Below, one piece after another: positions 18,297 to 26,677 of a stretch of 64,000 bases of DNA. The DNA is from Glycomyces tritici (GTDB lineage Bacteria; Actinomycetota; Actinomycetes; Mycobacteriales; Micromonosporaceae): positions 650,786-714,785 of the forward strand of contig NZ_JAUEMJ010000002.1 of NCBI RefSeq assembly GCF_030403505.1, in the 5' to 3' direction. The number at the start of each line of letters is the position of its first letter. Positions within the stretch are counted from its first letter, which is position 1. Position numbers and translations under genes: made by a program. The notes under the pieces were generated by a model that was not told the origin of the DNA, ran no database searches, and was given only the letters and a program-made list of their open reading frames with translations.

Positions 18297-20039
18297 CTAA
18301 CTCGGTTTGCCCCGGAAGTGGTTGGTGATCGGCAGGCGCCGGTCGCGCCCGAACGACTTCACGGTGATCTTCGTGCCGGGCGCGGACTGGCGGCGCTTGT
18401 ACTCGGCGCGGTCCACGAGCCCGGCGATGCGCTCGACGACGTCGGCCGGGTAGCCCTGCTCGATGAGGTCCTCGCGGCCGGCGTCGCCGTCGACGTAGCC
18501 CACGAGGATGCCGTCGAGGACCGCGTAATCGGGCAGCGAGTCGGAGTCGAGCTGGTCGGGGCGCAGCTCGGCGCTCGGCGGCTTCATGATGATGTTCTCG
18601 GGGATCGGCTCGGTCTCGCCGAGGCTGCGGGCCTTCTCGTTGCGCCAGTTCGCGAGCTCGTAGACGAGGGTCTTGAGCACGTCCTTGATCGGCGCGAAGC
18701 CGCCGCAGGAGTCGCCGTAGAGGGTCGAGTAGCCCACGGCGTACTCGCTCTTGTTGCCGGCGGCGAGCACAAGGTGCCCGTGCTGGTTCGACAGGGACAT
18801 CCAGATGACGCCGCGCACGCGGGCCTGGAGGTTCTCCAGGGCGAGCCCGGAGACAGCGATCTCGGAGAGGTAGGCGTCGACGATCGGCTGGATCGGCTCG
18901 ACGACGTGGTTGAGTCCGCAGCGCTCGGCCAGGTCGGCGGCGTCGTCGAGCGAGTGCTGCGACGAGTACTGGCTGGGGTTGGCGACGGTGTAGACGCGGT
19001 CGCCGCCGATCGCGTCGCGGGCGAGCACCGCGGTGACGGCCGAGTCGATGCCTCCCGAGAGGCCGAGCAGCACCGAGGGGAAACCGTTCTTCTCCACATA
19101 GTCGTGCAGGCCGAGGCGCAGGGCCTCCCAGACCTCCTCGTGGCGGCTCAGCTCGGGCGCGAACGACGGCTCGATGCGGGTCTCCACGGTCGCGGGCTCC
19201 TCGGAGAGGACGTGGAGCGACACGCTCATCAGCGACGAGGAGTGGTTCGCGATGTCGCGGCCCGAGCTGGCGGGGCACTCGACGTCGGTGACGAGCAGTT
19301 CGGCGGTGAAGCGGCGGGCACTGGAGAGGATCGAGCCGTCCCCGGCGACGATCATCGACCCGCCGTCGAAGACCAGGTCGTCCTGGCCGCCCACGGTGTT
19401 GAGGTACGCGATCGGGGCGCCGAGCCCGGCGGCCCGGTTCTTGACGACCTTGAGGCGGCGCTCGTGCTTGCCCTGCTCGTACGGCGAGGCGTTGATGTTG
19501 ACCACGAGGCCCGCACCGGCCTCCGCGGCGACGGAGAAGGGCACGCCGCCCCACACGTCCTCGCAGACCGTGAAGGCCACATCCACCCCGCCGATGCGCG
19601 CGAGGTGCAGTTCGTGGCCGGCGACGAACCAACGGTCCTCGTCGAAGACCCCGTAGTTAGGGAGATGGTGCTTGTAGTAGCGAAAGAGGACCTTGCCATC
19701 CTGAAGCAGCGCCAAGGCATTCCGGATGCCGTGACCTGTGGTGGAACCGATGGGCCCGTCCGCGTCCAGATATCCGACGGCGACGGGCAGCGATCCGTTC
19801 CCGTCCGCGGCGAGTTCTTCGGCGAGTCGGAGCAGGCGGTCGCGGCTGGCCTCCACGAAGGAGCGGCGCATCGCGAGGTCCTCGACCGGGTAACCGGTGA
19901 GGGACTGCTCGCCGGTCGCGAGCAGGTGCGCCCCGGCGGCCGTGGCCGCGGAGGCGGCACGGCGGATGAGGTCGGCGTTGTGGTCGAGGTCGCCCACGAT
20001 GGGGTTGTCCTGGGCGAGTGCGATTCGGAGCGTCGGCAT
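18297..20039 (-). CDS. nadE: Glutamine-dependent NAD+ synthetase
   Basis: 580 aa, two-domain enzyme. The N-terminal nitrilase-type glutaminase has the triad Glu44 (ATGEQSLTGYP), Lys123 (YYKHHLPNYGVFDE) and Cys159 (VCEDVWGG). The C-terminal synthetase has the ATP-pyrophosphatase P-loop LSGGIDS (327-333) and the substrate segment TLYGDSCGGFAPIKDV. It converts deamido-NAD to NAD using glutamine nitrogen, completing the pathway begun by nadA in this window. ATG 20039 is placed at the start of the nitrilase fold; the longer frame to 20075 adds a basic tail without a ribosome-binding site. Confidence 0.96.
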   Translation of the reverse strand: MPTLRIALAQDNPIVGDLDHNADLIRRAASAATAAGAHLLATGEQSLTGYPVEDLAMRRSFVEASRDRLLRLAEELAADGNGSLPVAVGYLDADGPIGSTTGHGIRNALALLQDGKVLFRYYKHHLPNYGVFDEDRWFVAGHELHLARIGGVDVAFTVCEDVWGGVPFSVAAEAGAGLVVNINASPYEQGKHERRLKVVKNRAAGLGAPIAYLNTVGGQDDLVFDGGSMIVAGDGSILSSARRFTAELLVTDVECPASSGRDIANHSSSLMSVSLHVLSEEPATVETRIEPSFAPELSRHEEVWEALRLGLHDYVEKNGFPSVLLGLSGGIDSAVTAVLARDAIGGDRVYTVANPSQYSSQHSLDDAADLAERCGLNHVVEPIQPIVDAYLSEIAVSGLALENLQARVRGVIWMSLSNQHGHLVLAAGNKSEYAVGYSTLYGDSCGGFAPIKDVLKTLVYELANWRNEKARSLGETEPIPENIIMKPPSAELRPDQLDSDSLPDYAVLDGILVGYVDGDAGREDLIEQGYPADVVERIAGLVDRAEYKRRQSAPGTKITVKSFGRDRRLPITNHFRGKPS

Positions 20040-20099
20040 AGGCCTATTCTTCCGCGCCCGCGCACCCTCCGTCACGGGAGTTCCGCGAAGTGGTCTGGA

Positions 20100-20858
20100 T
20101 CAGAGCGAACGCCACAGCAGGACGGCCGAGAGCACGAGGCCGTAGACGACGATCGCGATCCGCAGCGGCCGCTCCGGGATCTTCTGGAACACGCGCGCGC
20201 CGATGTACCCGCCGATGAACGTGGCGGGCACGAGCACGCCGATCGCCCACCAGGCCACATCGGCCCAGACGCCGTACATGACGCAGGTGACGACGCCGAC
20301 GAGCATCGTGCAGAAGTTCTTCAGCGCGCCCACGCGGACGAGCCGCTCGGAGACGCCCATCGCGATCACGGCGATGAGGATCAGCCCCAGCGCGGCGTTG
20401 AAGTAGGAGCCGTAGAGGCAGCCGGCGAACACGCCGATGTGGAGGACCACCGGGTGGAGCGCGCGGCCGCCGTTGAGCTTGGTCACCTTCCGGTTGACCC
20501 ACGGGCCGACCGCCATGAGCACGGTCGCCGCGAGCACCAGGAACGGCACGATCGCCTCGAACACCGAGTGCGGGGTGTTGAGCAGCAGCAGCGCCCCGCA
20601 GACGGAGGCGACGAGCGCCGTCGGGATGAGCAGCAGCGCGCGGCGCTTCTGGCCGCGCAGGTGCTCGCGGGACCCGAACGCGGCGGCCGCGTAGGCGGGC
20701 GCGACGGCGATGCCGTTGGTGGCGTTCGCCTGGAGCGGCGGCACCCCCACGGCCATCAGGGTCGGGTACGTGATGAGCGAGCCGCCCCCGGCCACGGCGT
20801 TGAGGCCGCCGCCGACGAGGCCGGCGAGCAGCAGAGCGGAGACCTGGAGCAGATTCAT
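20100..20858 (-). CDS. TauE/SafE-family membrane transporter
   Basis: 252 aa with about eight helices. Two halves carry the repeated family signature: AGLVGGGLNAVAGGGSLITYP near residue 15-35, and the second-half FAGCLYGSYFNAALGLILI. The family exports sulfite, sulfoacetate or similar organic anions, and the substrate here is unknown. ATG 20858 starts the first helix directly. Only 27 bp separate it from the 5' end of rnpB on the other strand, so the two promoters must overlap. Confidence 0.86.
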   Translation of the reverse strand: MNLLQVSALLLAGLVGGGLNAVAGGGSLITYPTLMAVGVPPLQANATNGIAVAPAYAAAAFGSREHLRGQKRRALLLIPTALVASVCGALLLLNTPHSVFEAIVPFLVLAATVLMAVGPWVNRKVTKLNGGRALHPVVLHIGVFAGCLYGSYFNAALGLILIAVIAMGVSERLVRVGALKNFCTMLVGVVTCVMYGVWADVAWWAIGVLVPATFIGGYIGARVFQKIPERPLRIAIVVYGLVLSAVLLWRSL

Positions 20859-20885
20859 GGCTCCGGCAGCGTACGCTTGACCGCT

Positions 20886-21274
20886 GGAACGAGTCGGCCA
20901 GGCGGTCGCGGCGGATGCGGGAGACCACATCCGGCGAGGAACGTCCGGGCTCCTCAGGGCAGGGTGGTTGCTAACGGCAACCCGGGGCGACCCGCGGGAC
21001 AGTGCCACAGAAAAGAGACCGCCGGCTTCGGCCGGTAAGGGTGAAACGGTGGTGTAAGAGACCACCAGCGCCGCCGGTGACGGCGGCGGCTCGGTAAACC
21101 CCACCCGGAGCAAGGTCAAAAGGAGCCGCGAGGCTCTGCGTGAAGGCTCGAGGGCGGCCCGCCCGAGCTCGCAAGAGCGCCTTCACGGGTAGACCGCTCG
21201 AGCGCACCGGCAACGGCGCGCCTAGATGGATGGCCGCTCAACGACAGAACCCGGCGTATCGGTCGACTCGTTCC
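20886..21274 (+). ncRNA. rnpB: RNase P RNA, bacterial type A
   Basis: Catalytic RNA of tRNA 5' processing, about 389 nt. P1 is formed by GGAACGAGTCG (20886-20896) and CGACTCGTTCC (21264-21274), a perfect 11-bp pairing. Universally conserved blocks appear in order: GAGGAACGTCCGGGC near 20935, GTGCCACAGAAA near 21003, GGTAAGGGTGAAACGGTG with GTAAGAGACCACC near 21037, GGCTCGGTAAACCCC, and the 3' GACAGAACCCGGCGTATCGG near 21243. The exact ends are uncertain by a few bases. A 6-bp hairpin (21280-21299) may help termination and runs up to the next start codon. Confidence 0.96.
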
Positions 21275-21299
21275 ACCGGCCGCCCGGCATGATGGGCGG

Positions 21300-22094
21300 G
21301 TGCGAATCTCCGCGGTGTCCCTTCCCGGCGGCAGTGCGCCGAATGAGGACGCGTACCTGGTCGCGGACCGGTGGGCGCTGGTCCTCGACGGCATCACGCG
21401 ATATCCCGACGACGGCTGCGTCCACGACGTGCCCTGGTACGTGGCGCGGCTGGGGCGGGAGATCAAGCACCGCATCGGCTCCATGCAGGCCGGCCTCCCC
21501 GCGATCCTCGATGACAGCATCAGGGGCGTCAGCGGTGAGCACCACGCGACCTGCGACCTGAGCAATCCCGTGACGCCCGGGTCGACCGTGGGCCTGATCC
21601 GGCGCGAGGCGGACCGGATCTCGTGGCTCCTCCTCGGCGACTGCACGCTGGCGTGGCGGGACCGCGACGGCCGGGTCGAATGCCGGTCGGACGACAGGCT
21701 GGCGCGTCTCGCCGGTGCGCCGGTCGCATCGGTGGGCGGGGTGCGGCGGTGGCCGGTCGCCTATGTCGCGACGGTGCGCAACCGCGACGGCGGCTACTGG
21801 GTCGCCGATGCCGACAGTCGGGCCGCCGCCCAGGCGCTCACCGGTTCGATCGAGTTGGACGGGCTCAGCGAGCTCCTGCTCTGCACTGACGGCATCACGC
21901 GCCTGGTCGACCGGTACGGGTACGACTGGCCGGAGTTGTTCGAACGGGTCGCGGTGGACGGCGTCGAAGGGCTGGCGGGCCTCGTGCGCGAGCACGAGCG
22001 CGGCGACGCGCGCTTCCACCCGGAGTCGAAGCGACACGACGACGCCACCGCCGTTCACGTGCGGTTTCAGTCCGCGAGCGGCCCGAGCTTGTAG
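21300..22094 (+). CDS. PP2C-like protein phosphatase
   Basis: 264 aa from GTG 21300. Landmarks of the PPM/PP2C fold: NEDAYLVAD near residue 15, LVLDGITR, a central WLLLGDCTLAWRDRDG, LLLCTDGITRLVDRYG, and a C-terminal KRHDDATAVHVRF supplying the second metal-binding Asp. The family removes phosphate from Ser/Thr. It begins 25 bp after the rnpB 3' end with no ribosome-binding site visible, and the rnpB terminator hairpin abuts the start codon. It overlaps the convergent Nudix gene by 28 bp. Partner kinase not identified. Confidence 0.8.
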   Translation: MRISAVSLPGGSAPNEDAYLVADRWALVLDGITRYPDDGCVHDVPWYVARLGREIKHRIGSMQAGLPAILDDSIRGVSGEHHATCDLSNPVTPGSTVGLIRREADRISWLLLGDCTLAWRDRDGRVECRSDDRLARLAGAPVASVGGVRRWPVAYVATVRNRDGGYWVADADSRAAAQALTGSIELDGLSELLLCTDGITRLVDRYGYDWPELFERVAVDGVEGLAGLVREHERGDARFHPESKRHDDATAVHVRFQSASGPSL

Positions 22095-22588
22095 TGGGCC
22101 AGGAGCTTCGCGGTCGCGCGGGTCATCTCCGGGAGGTCGTCCACGGGGTGCCAGCCGGCGTCCCAGACCTCGTGGCCGTCGACGAGGATCTGCGTGGTGT
22201 CGGGGTCGCGTTCGAGGTGGAATACGTTGTCGACCCAGCGGCCGGAGGTGTGGACGACCGCGCACGGGTTCGCCGGGGCCAGCTCCTCGATGTCCGCTTC
22301 GATGCCGGTCTCCTCGGCGAGTTCGCGGCGGGCCCCTTCGACGGGCTGCTCGCGGCGGTTGAGCAGGCCCGCGGGGAGGGTCCAGCGCTTCCCCGGGGGC
22401 TGGCGCAGCATGAGCAGGCGGGTGCGGTCGGCGTCCATGACGAGGACGACGGAGCCGAGCGTGTAAGTGGGCGTGGCGATCCGCACGATCCGGCGCCGCA
22501 TCGGGTGCGGCAGGTTGTAGAACACCACTCCGACAAGGCGCCGCAGCAGCGGCGCCTTCCGGCGCTGCACAGAGGGAGTCACCGCCAC
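22067..22588 (-). CDS. Nudix hydrolase
   Basis: 173 aa. A complete Nudix box is present: G-LLNRR-E-QPVEGAR-REL-A-EE-T-G-I (about 93-115). A basic N-terminus of about 40 residues (LPHPMRRRIVRIATP) precedes it. The end of the gene overlaps the PP2C-like gene tail to tail. Members cleave nucleoside diphosphate derivatives; specificity is unknown. Confidence 0.88.
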   Translation of the reverse strand: MAVTPSVQRRKAPLLRRLVGVVFYNLPHPMRRRIVRIATPTYTLGSVVLVMDADRTRLLMLRQPPGKRWTLPAGLLNRREQPVEGARRELAEETGIEADIEELAPANPCAVVHTSGRWVDNVFHLERDPDTTQILVDGHEVWDAGWHPVDDLPEMTRATAKLLAHYKLGPLAD

Positions 22589-22662
22589 ACCCTACCCACA
22601 GGACCGGAGCGCCCTGCACGTCGGCGTCGCGTGATCTGAGGGGTTGCCAAGGGCGCAAAGCG

Positions 22663-22694
22663 AAGCGGCCCGGAGCTTCCGCTCCGGGCCGCTT
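22663..22694. terminator. Strong hairpin terminator after ctaF
   Basis: 14-bp perfect stem (22663-22676, 22681-22694) with a TTCC loop, extended by a GCGCAA/TTGCGC outer pairing. It lies 11 bp past the ctaF stop on the minus strand and upstream of the Nudix gene. Confidence 0.72.
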
Positions 22695-22705
22695 GCGCGA
22701 TTGGT

Positions 22706-23152
22706 CTACTGCGGGCCGAGCTTGCGCGTGCCCGTGTAGTACTCGAAGGTCAGGCCGCCGACGGCGAGCAGGATCGCGACGCCGCCCGCGAACAGCATCC
22801 ACGGGAGCCAGAACACGACGCCCAGACCGGCGAACACGGCCGTCAGGGCCAGGCCCAGCGGCCAGTACGAGCCGGGGCTGAAGAAGCCGACCTCGCCCGA
22901 GACGTCGGAGATCTCCCCGTCGGGGCGGTCCTCCGGGCGCGGGTCGATGCGGCGGGAGATCACCCAGAACACCAGCCACACCATGCCGGTGAGCAGGCCC
23001 GAGAAGATCAGGCCCAGGAAGCCGACCCACTCGATCTCGCCCGGCACGCCGTAGGCGGGGTTCTCGTTGTACCAGGTGACCCATCCGTAGATGGCCGCGA
23101 ACACGAACATCGAGATCATCACGATGAGGAACAGGCGGTTCTCAGTCTTCAC
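22706..23152 (-). CDS. ctaF: Cytochrome c oxidase subunit IV, actinobacterial type
   Basis: 148 aa with four membrane helices: LFLIVMISMFVFAAIYGWVTW, GFLGLIFSGLLTGMVWLVFWVI, then after a hydrophilic loop ALTAVFAGLGVVFWLPW and MLFAGGVAILLAVGG. The loop with DVSGEVGFFSPGSYWPL is typical of the actinobacterial subunit IV, a structural part of the cytoplasmic-membrane aa3 oxidase. ATG 23152 is 9 bp after the ctaC stop, so the two are cotranscribed. Subunit I (ctaD) is not in this window. Confidence 0.93.
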   Translation of the reverse strand: MKTENRLFLIVMISMFVFAAIYGWVTWYNENPAYGVPGEIEWVGFLGLIFSGLLTGMVWLVFWVISRRIDPRPEDRPDGEISDVSGEVGFFSPGSYWPLGLALTAVFAGLGVVFWLPWMLFAGGVAILLAVGGLTFEYYTGTRKLGPQ

Positions 23153-23161
23153 AGCTCTCCC

Positions 23162-24082
23162 CTAGCTCGCTTCGCCAGTGGCCTGGTCGGTGTCGAACGG
23201 GTGGGTCGTGGTCGCGTACGGGTCCTGGCCGATGAGCTCCAGGGCCTCAGGCGTCGACATGCCCTCCACGCGGGCGTTCACGAAGGTCTCGTAGTCCTCC
23301 GGCGAGACCACGCGCATCTCGAAGTTCATGAAGGCGTGGTAGGCGCCGCAGAGCTCGGCGCAGCGGCCGACGAAGACGCCCTCCGAATTGAAGTCGACCT
23401 CCCACTGGGTGGTCTGCGCGTCCGAGCCCGGGATGAGGTCGCGCTTGAAGAGCAGGTCGGGGACCCAGAAGGAGTGGATGACGTCCTCGGCCTCGCCGAC
23501 GAAGCGCACGTCCTCCTGGTTCGGGACCACGATGATCGGGATGTAGTCCGAGTCGCCGGTCTCGGTGACGGGCTGGCCGTCGGCGCCGAGCAGCGCCTCG
23601 CAGTTCTCATCGGAGTACGTGAACTGCCAGTTCCACTTGAACGCGGTGACGTTCGTGCAGTTCGAGGGCTCGTCGCTCATTTCGGTGACGTTGTCCTGCA
23701 CGATGACCGTGTAGTAGAACAGGATGCCGATGAGCACGAACGGCAGCGCCGTGAAGGTGAGCTCGGCAGGCAGGTTGTACTTGGTCTGGCGCGGCAGCTC
23801 GGTGTCGCTGTCCTTCTTCTTGTAGGCGACGATGCACCAGAAGGTCAGGGCCCACACGATGACGCCGACCGCGAGGGCCGCGACGGTGGAGCCGATCCAC
23901 AGATCGAACATCTGCTCGGACTGGGTCGTGGGGCGCGTGCGCGGCCAGCCCAGGTAGAACGCGTCGTCAAGGCTGCACCCCGCGAGCACGATCGGGAGCA
24001 GCGCGGCGATCCCGGTGAGACCTATCGCGCGGCGGGCTCGGCCGCGACGTTCTCGGGACGGTTTTCCGACCACCTGTCTCAT
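23162..24082 (-). CDS. ctaC: Cytochrome c oxidase subunit II
   Basis: 306 aa. A lipoprotein signal ends at the lipobox LAGC with Cys36. Two membrane helices follow (about 60-85 and 106-128), then a periplasmic-side cupredoxin domain. The CuA ligands are all visible: His203 in VIHSFWVPD and Cys241, Glu243, Cys245, His249, Met252 in GRCAELCGAYHAFM. The aromatic electron-entry segment FKWNWQFTY lies at 148-156. The subunit receives electrons from cytochrome c for the terminal oxidase. ATG 24082 gives a proper signal peptide; longer frames upstream are non-coding. It is the first gene of ctaC-ctaF. Confidence 0.96.
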   Translation of the reverse strand: MRQVVGKPSRERRGRARRAIGLTGIAALLPIVLAGCSLDDAFYLGWPRTRPTTQSEQMFDLWIGSTVAALAVGVIVWALTFWCIVAYKKKDSDTELPRQTKYNLPAELTFTALPFVLIGILFYYTVIVQDNVTEMSDEPSNCTNVTAFKWNWQFTYSDENCEALLGADGQPVTETGDSDYIPIIVVPNQEDVRFVGEAEDVIHSFWVPDLLFKRDLIPGSDAQTTQWEVDFNSEGVFVGRCAELCGAYHAFMNFEMRVVSPEDYETFVNARVEGMSTPEALELIGQDPYATTTHPFDTDQATGEAS

Positions 24083-24187
24083 GCCTTTCTCAGCGCTCGG
24101 CTCCGCGTCCGCCGCCGGGCGGGCGGCAAGGCGCAGATCTTGACGGCAAGAGCCTACTGCTTGGCCCGGGCCCGGGAGTGCAAGGGG

Positions 24188-24217
24188 TTGGGTTCGCGGC
24201 GAGATGTCTTCTACATT
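24188..24217 (+). promoter_or_regulatory. Leaderless promoter of the cysteine desulfurase
   Basis: TTGGGT (24188-24193), an 18-bp spacer and TACATT (24212-24217), followed six bases later by the GTG start. This spacing places the transcript start at the start codon. Confidence 0.55.
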
Positions 24218-24223
24218 TGACAG

Positions 24224-25339
24224 GTGACCGACACGTACTTCGACGGCGCGACCGCGCAGCCGCCCCATCCGGCGGCCCGCGACGCCTATGCTGCGGCTTT
24301 GTCGGAGGGCTGGGCGGGGCCCGGCAGACTGTACACATTGGGCCGGAGGTCGCGGATGCTCCTGGAGGCCGCGCGCCAGTCGGCCGCCGCCTCCCTGGGC
24401 GTGAGCCCTGATGAGGTCACTTTCACATCGAGCGGGACACAGGCCGTGCACGCGGGCGTACTCGGCGTCATCGCCGCCCGGAGCGAGCCGGGGCCGCTGG
24501 TGCACAGCGCCGTCGAGCACTCCTCGGTGCTGCACGCCGCCGCCTGGCACGAGCGTTCGGGCGGGACCGCCGTAGCGGTGCCGGTGGACCGGCTCGGCCG
24601 CGTCGACGCCGATCCTCTCGCAGGCGTCGAGGACGCCTCGGTGCTCGTCGTGCAGAGCGCGAACCACGAGGTCGGGACCCGGCAGCCGATCGCGGCCATC
24701 GCGGCGAACGCCCAGGGCGTGCCGCTGGTGTGCGACGCGGCGGCGAGCCTGCCGTGGGAGCCGGTGCCCGAGGGCTGGTCGGTGCTGGCGGCCAGCGCCC
24801 GGAAGTGGGGCGGGCTGGCCGGGGCCGGGATCCTGGTGGTGCGCAAGGGCACGCGCTGGCGCAACCCGTTCCCCGGGGAGGACTCCTCCATCCGGGAGGC
24901 GATCGGAGAGATCGACGTGCCGGCAGCGGTGGCCGCGGCGGCGTCGCTGCGGGCGGTGGCCGCCGAGCGCGAGGCGTTGTCGAAGCGGGTGCGGGCGATG
25001 ACCGAGCGGATCCGGGAGCACATCGCCGAGACGGTGCCCGAGGTGGAGCTGCCGGGCGATCCGGTGGACCGGCTGCCGAACATCGTCACGTTCTCGTGCC
25101 TGGGGGTGGACGGCGAGGTGCTGCTGACGGAGTTGAACCGGGCGGGGTTCGCGGTGTCGTCGGGTTCGGCGTGCGCTTCGACGCGGTTGCGGCCTTCGCA
25201 TGTGCTGCAGGCGATGGGCGTGCTCAGCCACGGGAACGTGCGGGTGTCGCTGCACCGGGAGACCACCGAGGACGAGGTGGACCGGTTCCTGGAGGTGCTG
25301 CCGGGGATCGTGGAGGGCATCCGGCGGCTCTCACGGTAG
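24224..25339 (+). CDS. Cysteine desulfurase, class V aminotransferase fold
   Basis: 371 aa. PLP enzyme of the NifS/IscS type that releases sulfur from cysteine. The PLP lysine is K194 in ASARKWGG; the usual neighbour His is replaced by Arg. The persulfide cysteine is C317 in VSSGSACAS. VQSANHEVGTRQPI (about 143-156) carries the family His-Glu-x-Gly. VPLVCDAAASLPWEP holds the PLP-pairing Asp. The start is GTG 24224, apparently leaderless. It is divergent from ctaC; neighbours erpA and nadA further along suggest a role in Fe-S supply or tRNA thiolation, which is inference. Confidence 0.9.
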   Translation: MTDTYFDGATAQPPHPAARDAYAAALSEGWAGPGRLYTLGRRSRMLLEAARQSAAASLGVSPDEVTFTSSGTQAVHAGVLGVIAARSEPGPLVHSAVEHSSVLHAAAWHERSGGTAVAVPVDRLGRVDADPLAGVEDASVLVVQSANHEVGTRQPIAAIAANAQGVPLVCDAAASLPWEPVPEGWSVLAASARKWGGLAGAGILVVRKGTRWRNPFPGEDSSIREAIGEIDVPAAVAAAASLRAVAAEREALSKRVRAMTERIREHIAETVPEVELPGDPVDRLPNIVTFSCLGVDGEVLLTELNRAGFAVSSGSACASTRLRPSHVLQAMGVLSHGNVRVSLHRETTEDEVDRFLEVLPGIVEGIRRLSR

Positions 25340-25369
25340 GTCCGCGACGCGGTACGCCCCCGCGACCGC

Positions 25370-25939
25370 TCAGGCCGGCGAGCCCGGGCGGGCGTGCCGC
25401 TCCGCGGTGTCCGCGTCGCGCAGGTGCCGCCTGATGAGCAGGATGCCGATGGTCGGCAGGCCGATGACGGTGGCGAGGAGCGCGATCTCCATCGAGGTGC
25501 CGAACTGGGTCGGCGACATGTCCCTGAGCCACATGTAGACGGTGTAGAACTCGAGATTGGTCCTCGCCCCGCGGAGCACGAACAGGACGAGCAGGGCGAG
25601 TGTGCCCGCACCGCAGGCGACCCCGCTGGCCACGACCGACCACCTCGGCCCGGAGTTCGCGGCGAGCGCCAGCGCTCCGAAGGTGCCCGCGAGGGCGAGG
25701 CACGCGATCCCCGGGTAGAGCAGCAGCCACCGCACGGCCGCGTCGATGACCGGCGGGTAGGTGCGGGCCGACTCGGGGTCAATGCCCCGCAGGTACGCCG
25801 GGGTCGCGGCGTTCGCGGAGAAGGCGAGGCCCAGCAGCAGGAACGCGCAGACGAGGAGTACCGCCCCGAGGGTCATCGCCAGGCCGATGGCGGCGTCCGA
25901 GCGGTGCGGTTCCGGCCACGGTTTGAATGGTCGACGCAT
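25370..25939 (-). CDS. Hypothetical four-helix membrane protein
   Basis: 189 aa from ATG 25939 with GGAG five bases upstream. Four hydrophobic segments: AMTLGAVLLVCAFLLLGLAF, AVRWLLLYPGIACLALAGTFG, VACGAGTLALLVLFVLRG and IALLATVIGLPTIGILLI. Both ends are basic (MRRPFKPWPEPHR; IRRHLRDADTAERHAR). I do not recognise a family. It lies downstream of the TetR gene on the same strand (75-bp gap), so it might be under the same promoter. Confidence 0.65.
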   Translation of the reverse strand: MRRPFKPWPEPHRSDAAIGLAMTLGAVLLVCAFLLLGLAFSANAATPAYLRGIDPESARTYPPVIDAAVRWLLLYPGIACLALAGTFGALALAANSGPRWSVVASGVACGAGTLALLVLFVLRGARTNLEFYTVYMWLRDMSPTQFGTSMEIALLATVIGLPTIGILLIRRHLRDADTAERHARPGSPA

Positions 25940-26014
25940 GGGGGCTCCGATCGACTTGGCTTCGCTGGGCCTCCAGCATATGGCCCCGCGGCAACTGCGG
26001 TCCACTGTCGCCGC

Positions 26015-26618
26015 TCAGGCGAGGCCGTAGGCGTCCAGGATCGAGTCGAGCATGGCCTCCTGGACTGGGGCGCTGTAGGTCTCGGGGTCGAAGCAGGCGA
26101 GTTGGGCGGCGCCTTCGGTGGCGCCGACGAGGGCGAAGACGGCGGTGTCGACGCGTTCGGGCGCCCAGTCCGGGGCGGAGGCGGTCACGAGTGCGGCGAC
26201 GCGAGCGCGCCAGGCTCGGTTGTTCTTGCGGTGCAGGGCGATCAGTTCCTCGTCCCCGACTGATGCGGCGAGGAATCCCATCCAGACCAGTGCTTCCTGC
26301 GCCGAGTCCTCGTTGAGGGCCATGCCTTGGGCGAGGATCGCGCGCAGGGCCGCGCGGGGCGTTCCGGCCTCGGCTTCGAGGCGTTCGACGCGTACTCGGG
26401 TGCGGGCGTGGAGCAGGTCGCGGGCGTGGGCGAGCAGGGCTTTGCGGCCGGGGAACCGGTGCATCACCAGGCCTGTGGTGCAGCCGGCCTCGGCGGCGAC
26501 GGCGCGGATCGTGAGGTGCTCGATCCCCTTGCCCGCCAGGATGCTCCAGACCGCTTTCGAGATCCGCTCCTGCTGCTCCCCGTGATCCGCCCTGCGTGCG
26601 ATGACCCGCTCCCCTCAT
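26015..26618 (-). CDS. TetR-family regulator with frame-disrupted start
   Basis: The main frame encodes a TetR C-terminal ligand domain and a complete HTH (LTIRAVAAEAGCTTGLVMHRFPGRKALL). It runs open from 26015 to about 26614 but has no ATG, GTG or TTG before the HTH. ATG 26618 is in the wrong frame by one base. Removing one G from the G4 run at 26611-26614 joins it, giving a normal 200-residue TetR beginning MRERVIARRADH. Alternatively translation could start at ATC 26602, seven bases after a good GAGGGGAG. A start at GTG 26467 would lose the HTH. The coordinates given use ATG 26618. Two palindromes directly upstream fit its operators, so the gene looks functional or recently broken. Confidence 0.7.
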
Positions 26619-26622
26619 AGTC

Positions 26623-26651
26623 GTAACAAGTGTTACCGTAACATCTGTTAC
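26623..26651. promoter_or_regulatory. Tandem TetR operators
   Basis: Two perfect palindromes 15 bp apart: GTAACA-AG-TGTTAC (26623-26636) and GTAACA-TC-TGTTAC (26638-26651). They fill most of the gap between the divergent TetR and GNAT genes, where they would block both promoters. Binding by the adjacent TetR is inferred. Confidence 0.75.
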
Positions 26652-26677
26652 GACAATCCTGACGACGAGGACCCGCC

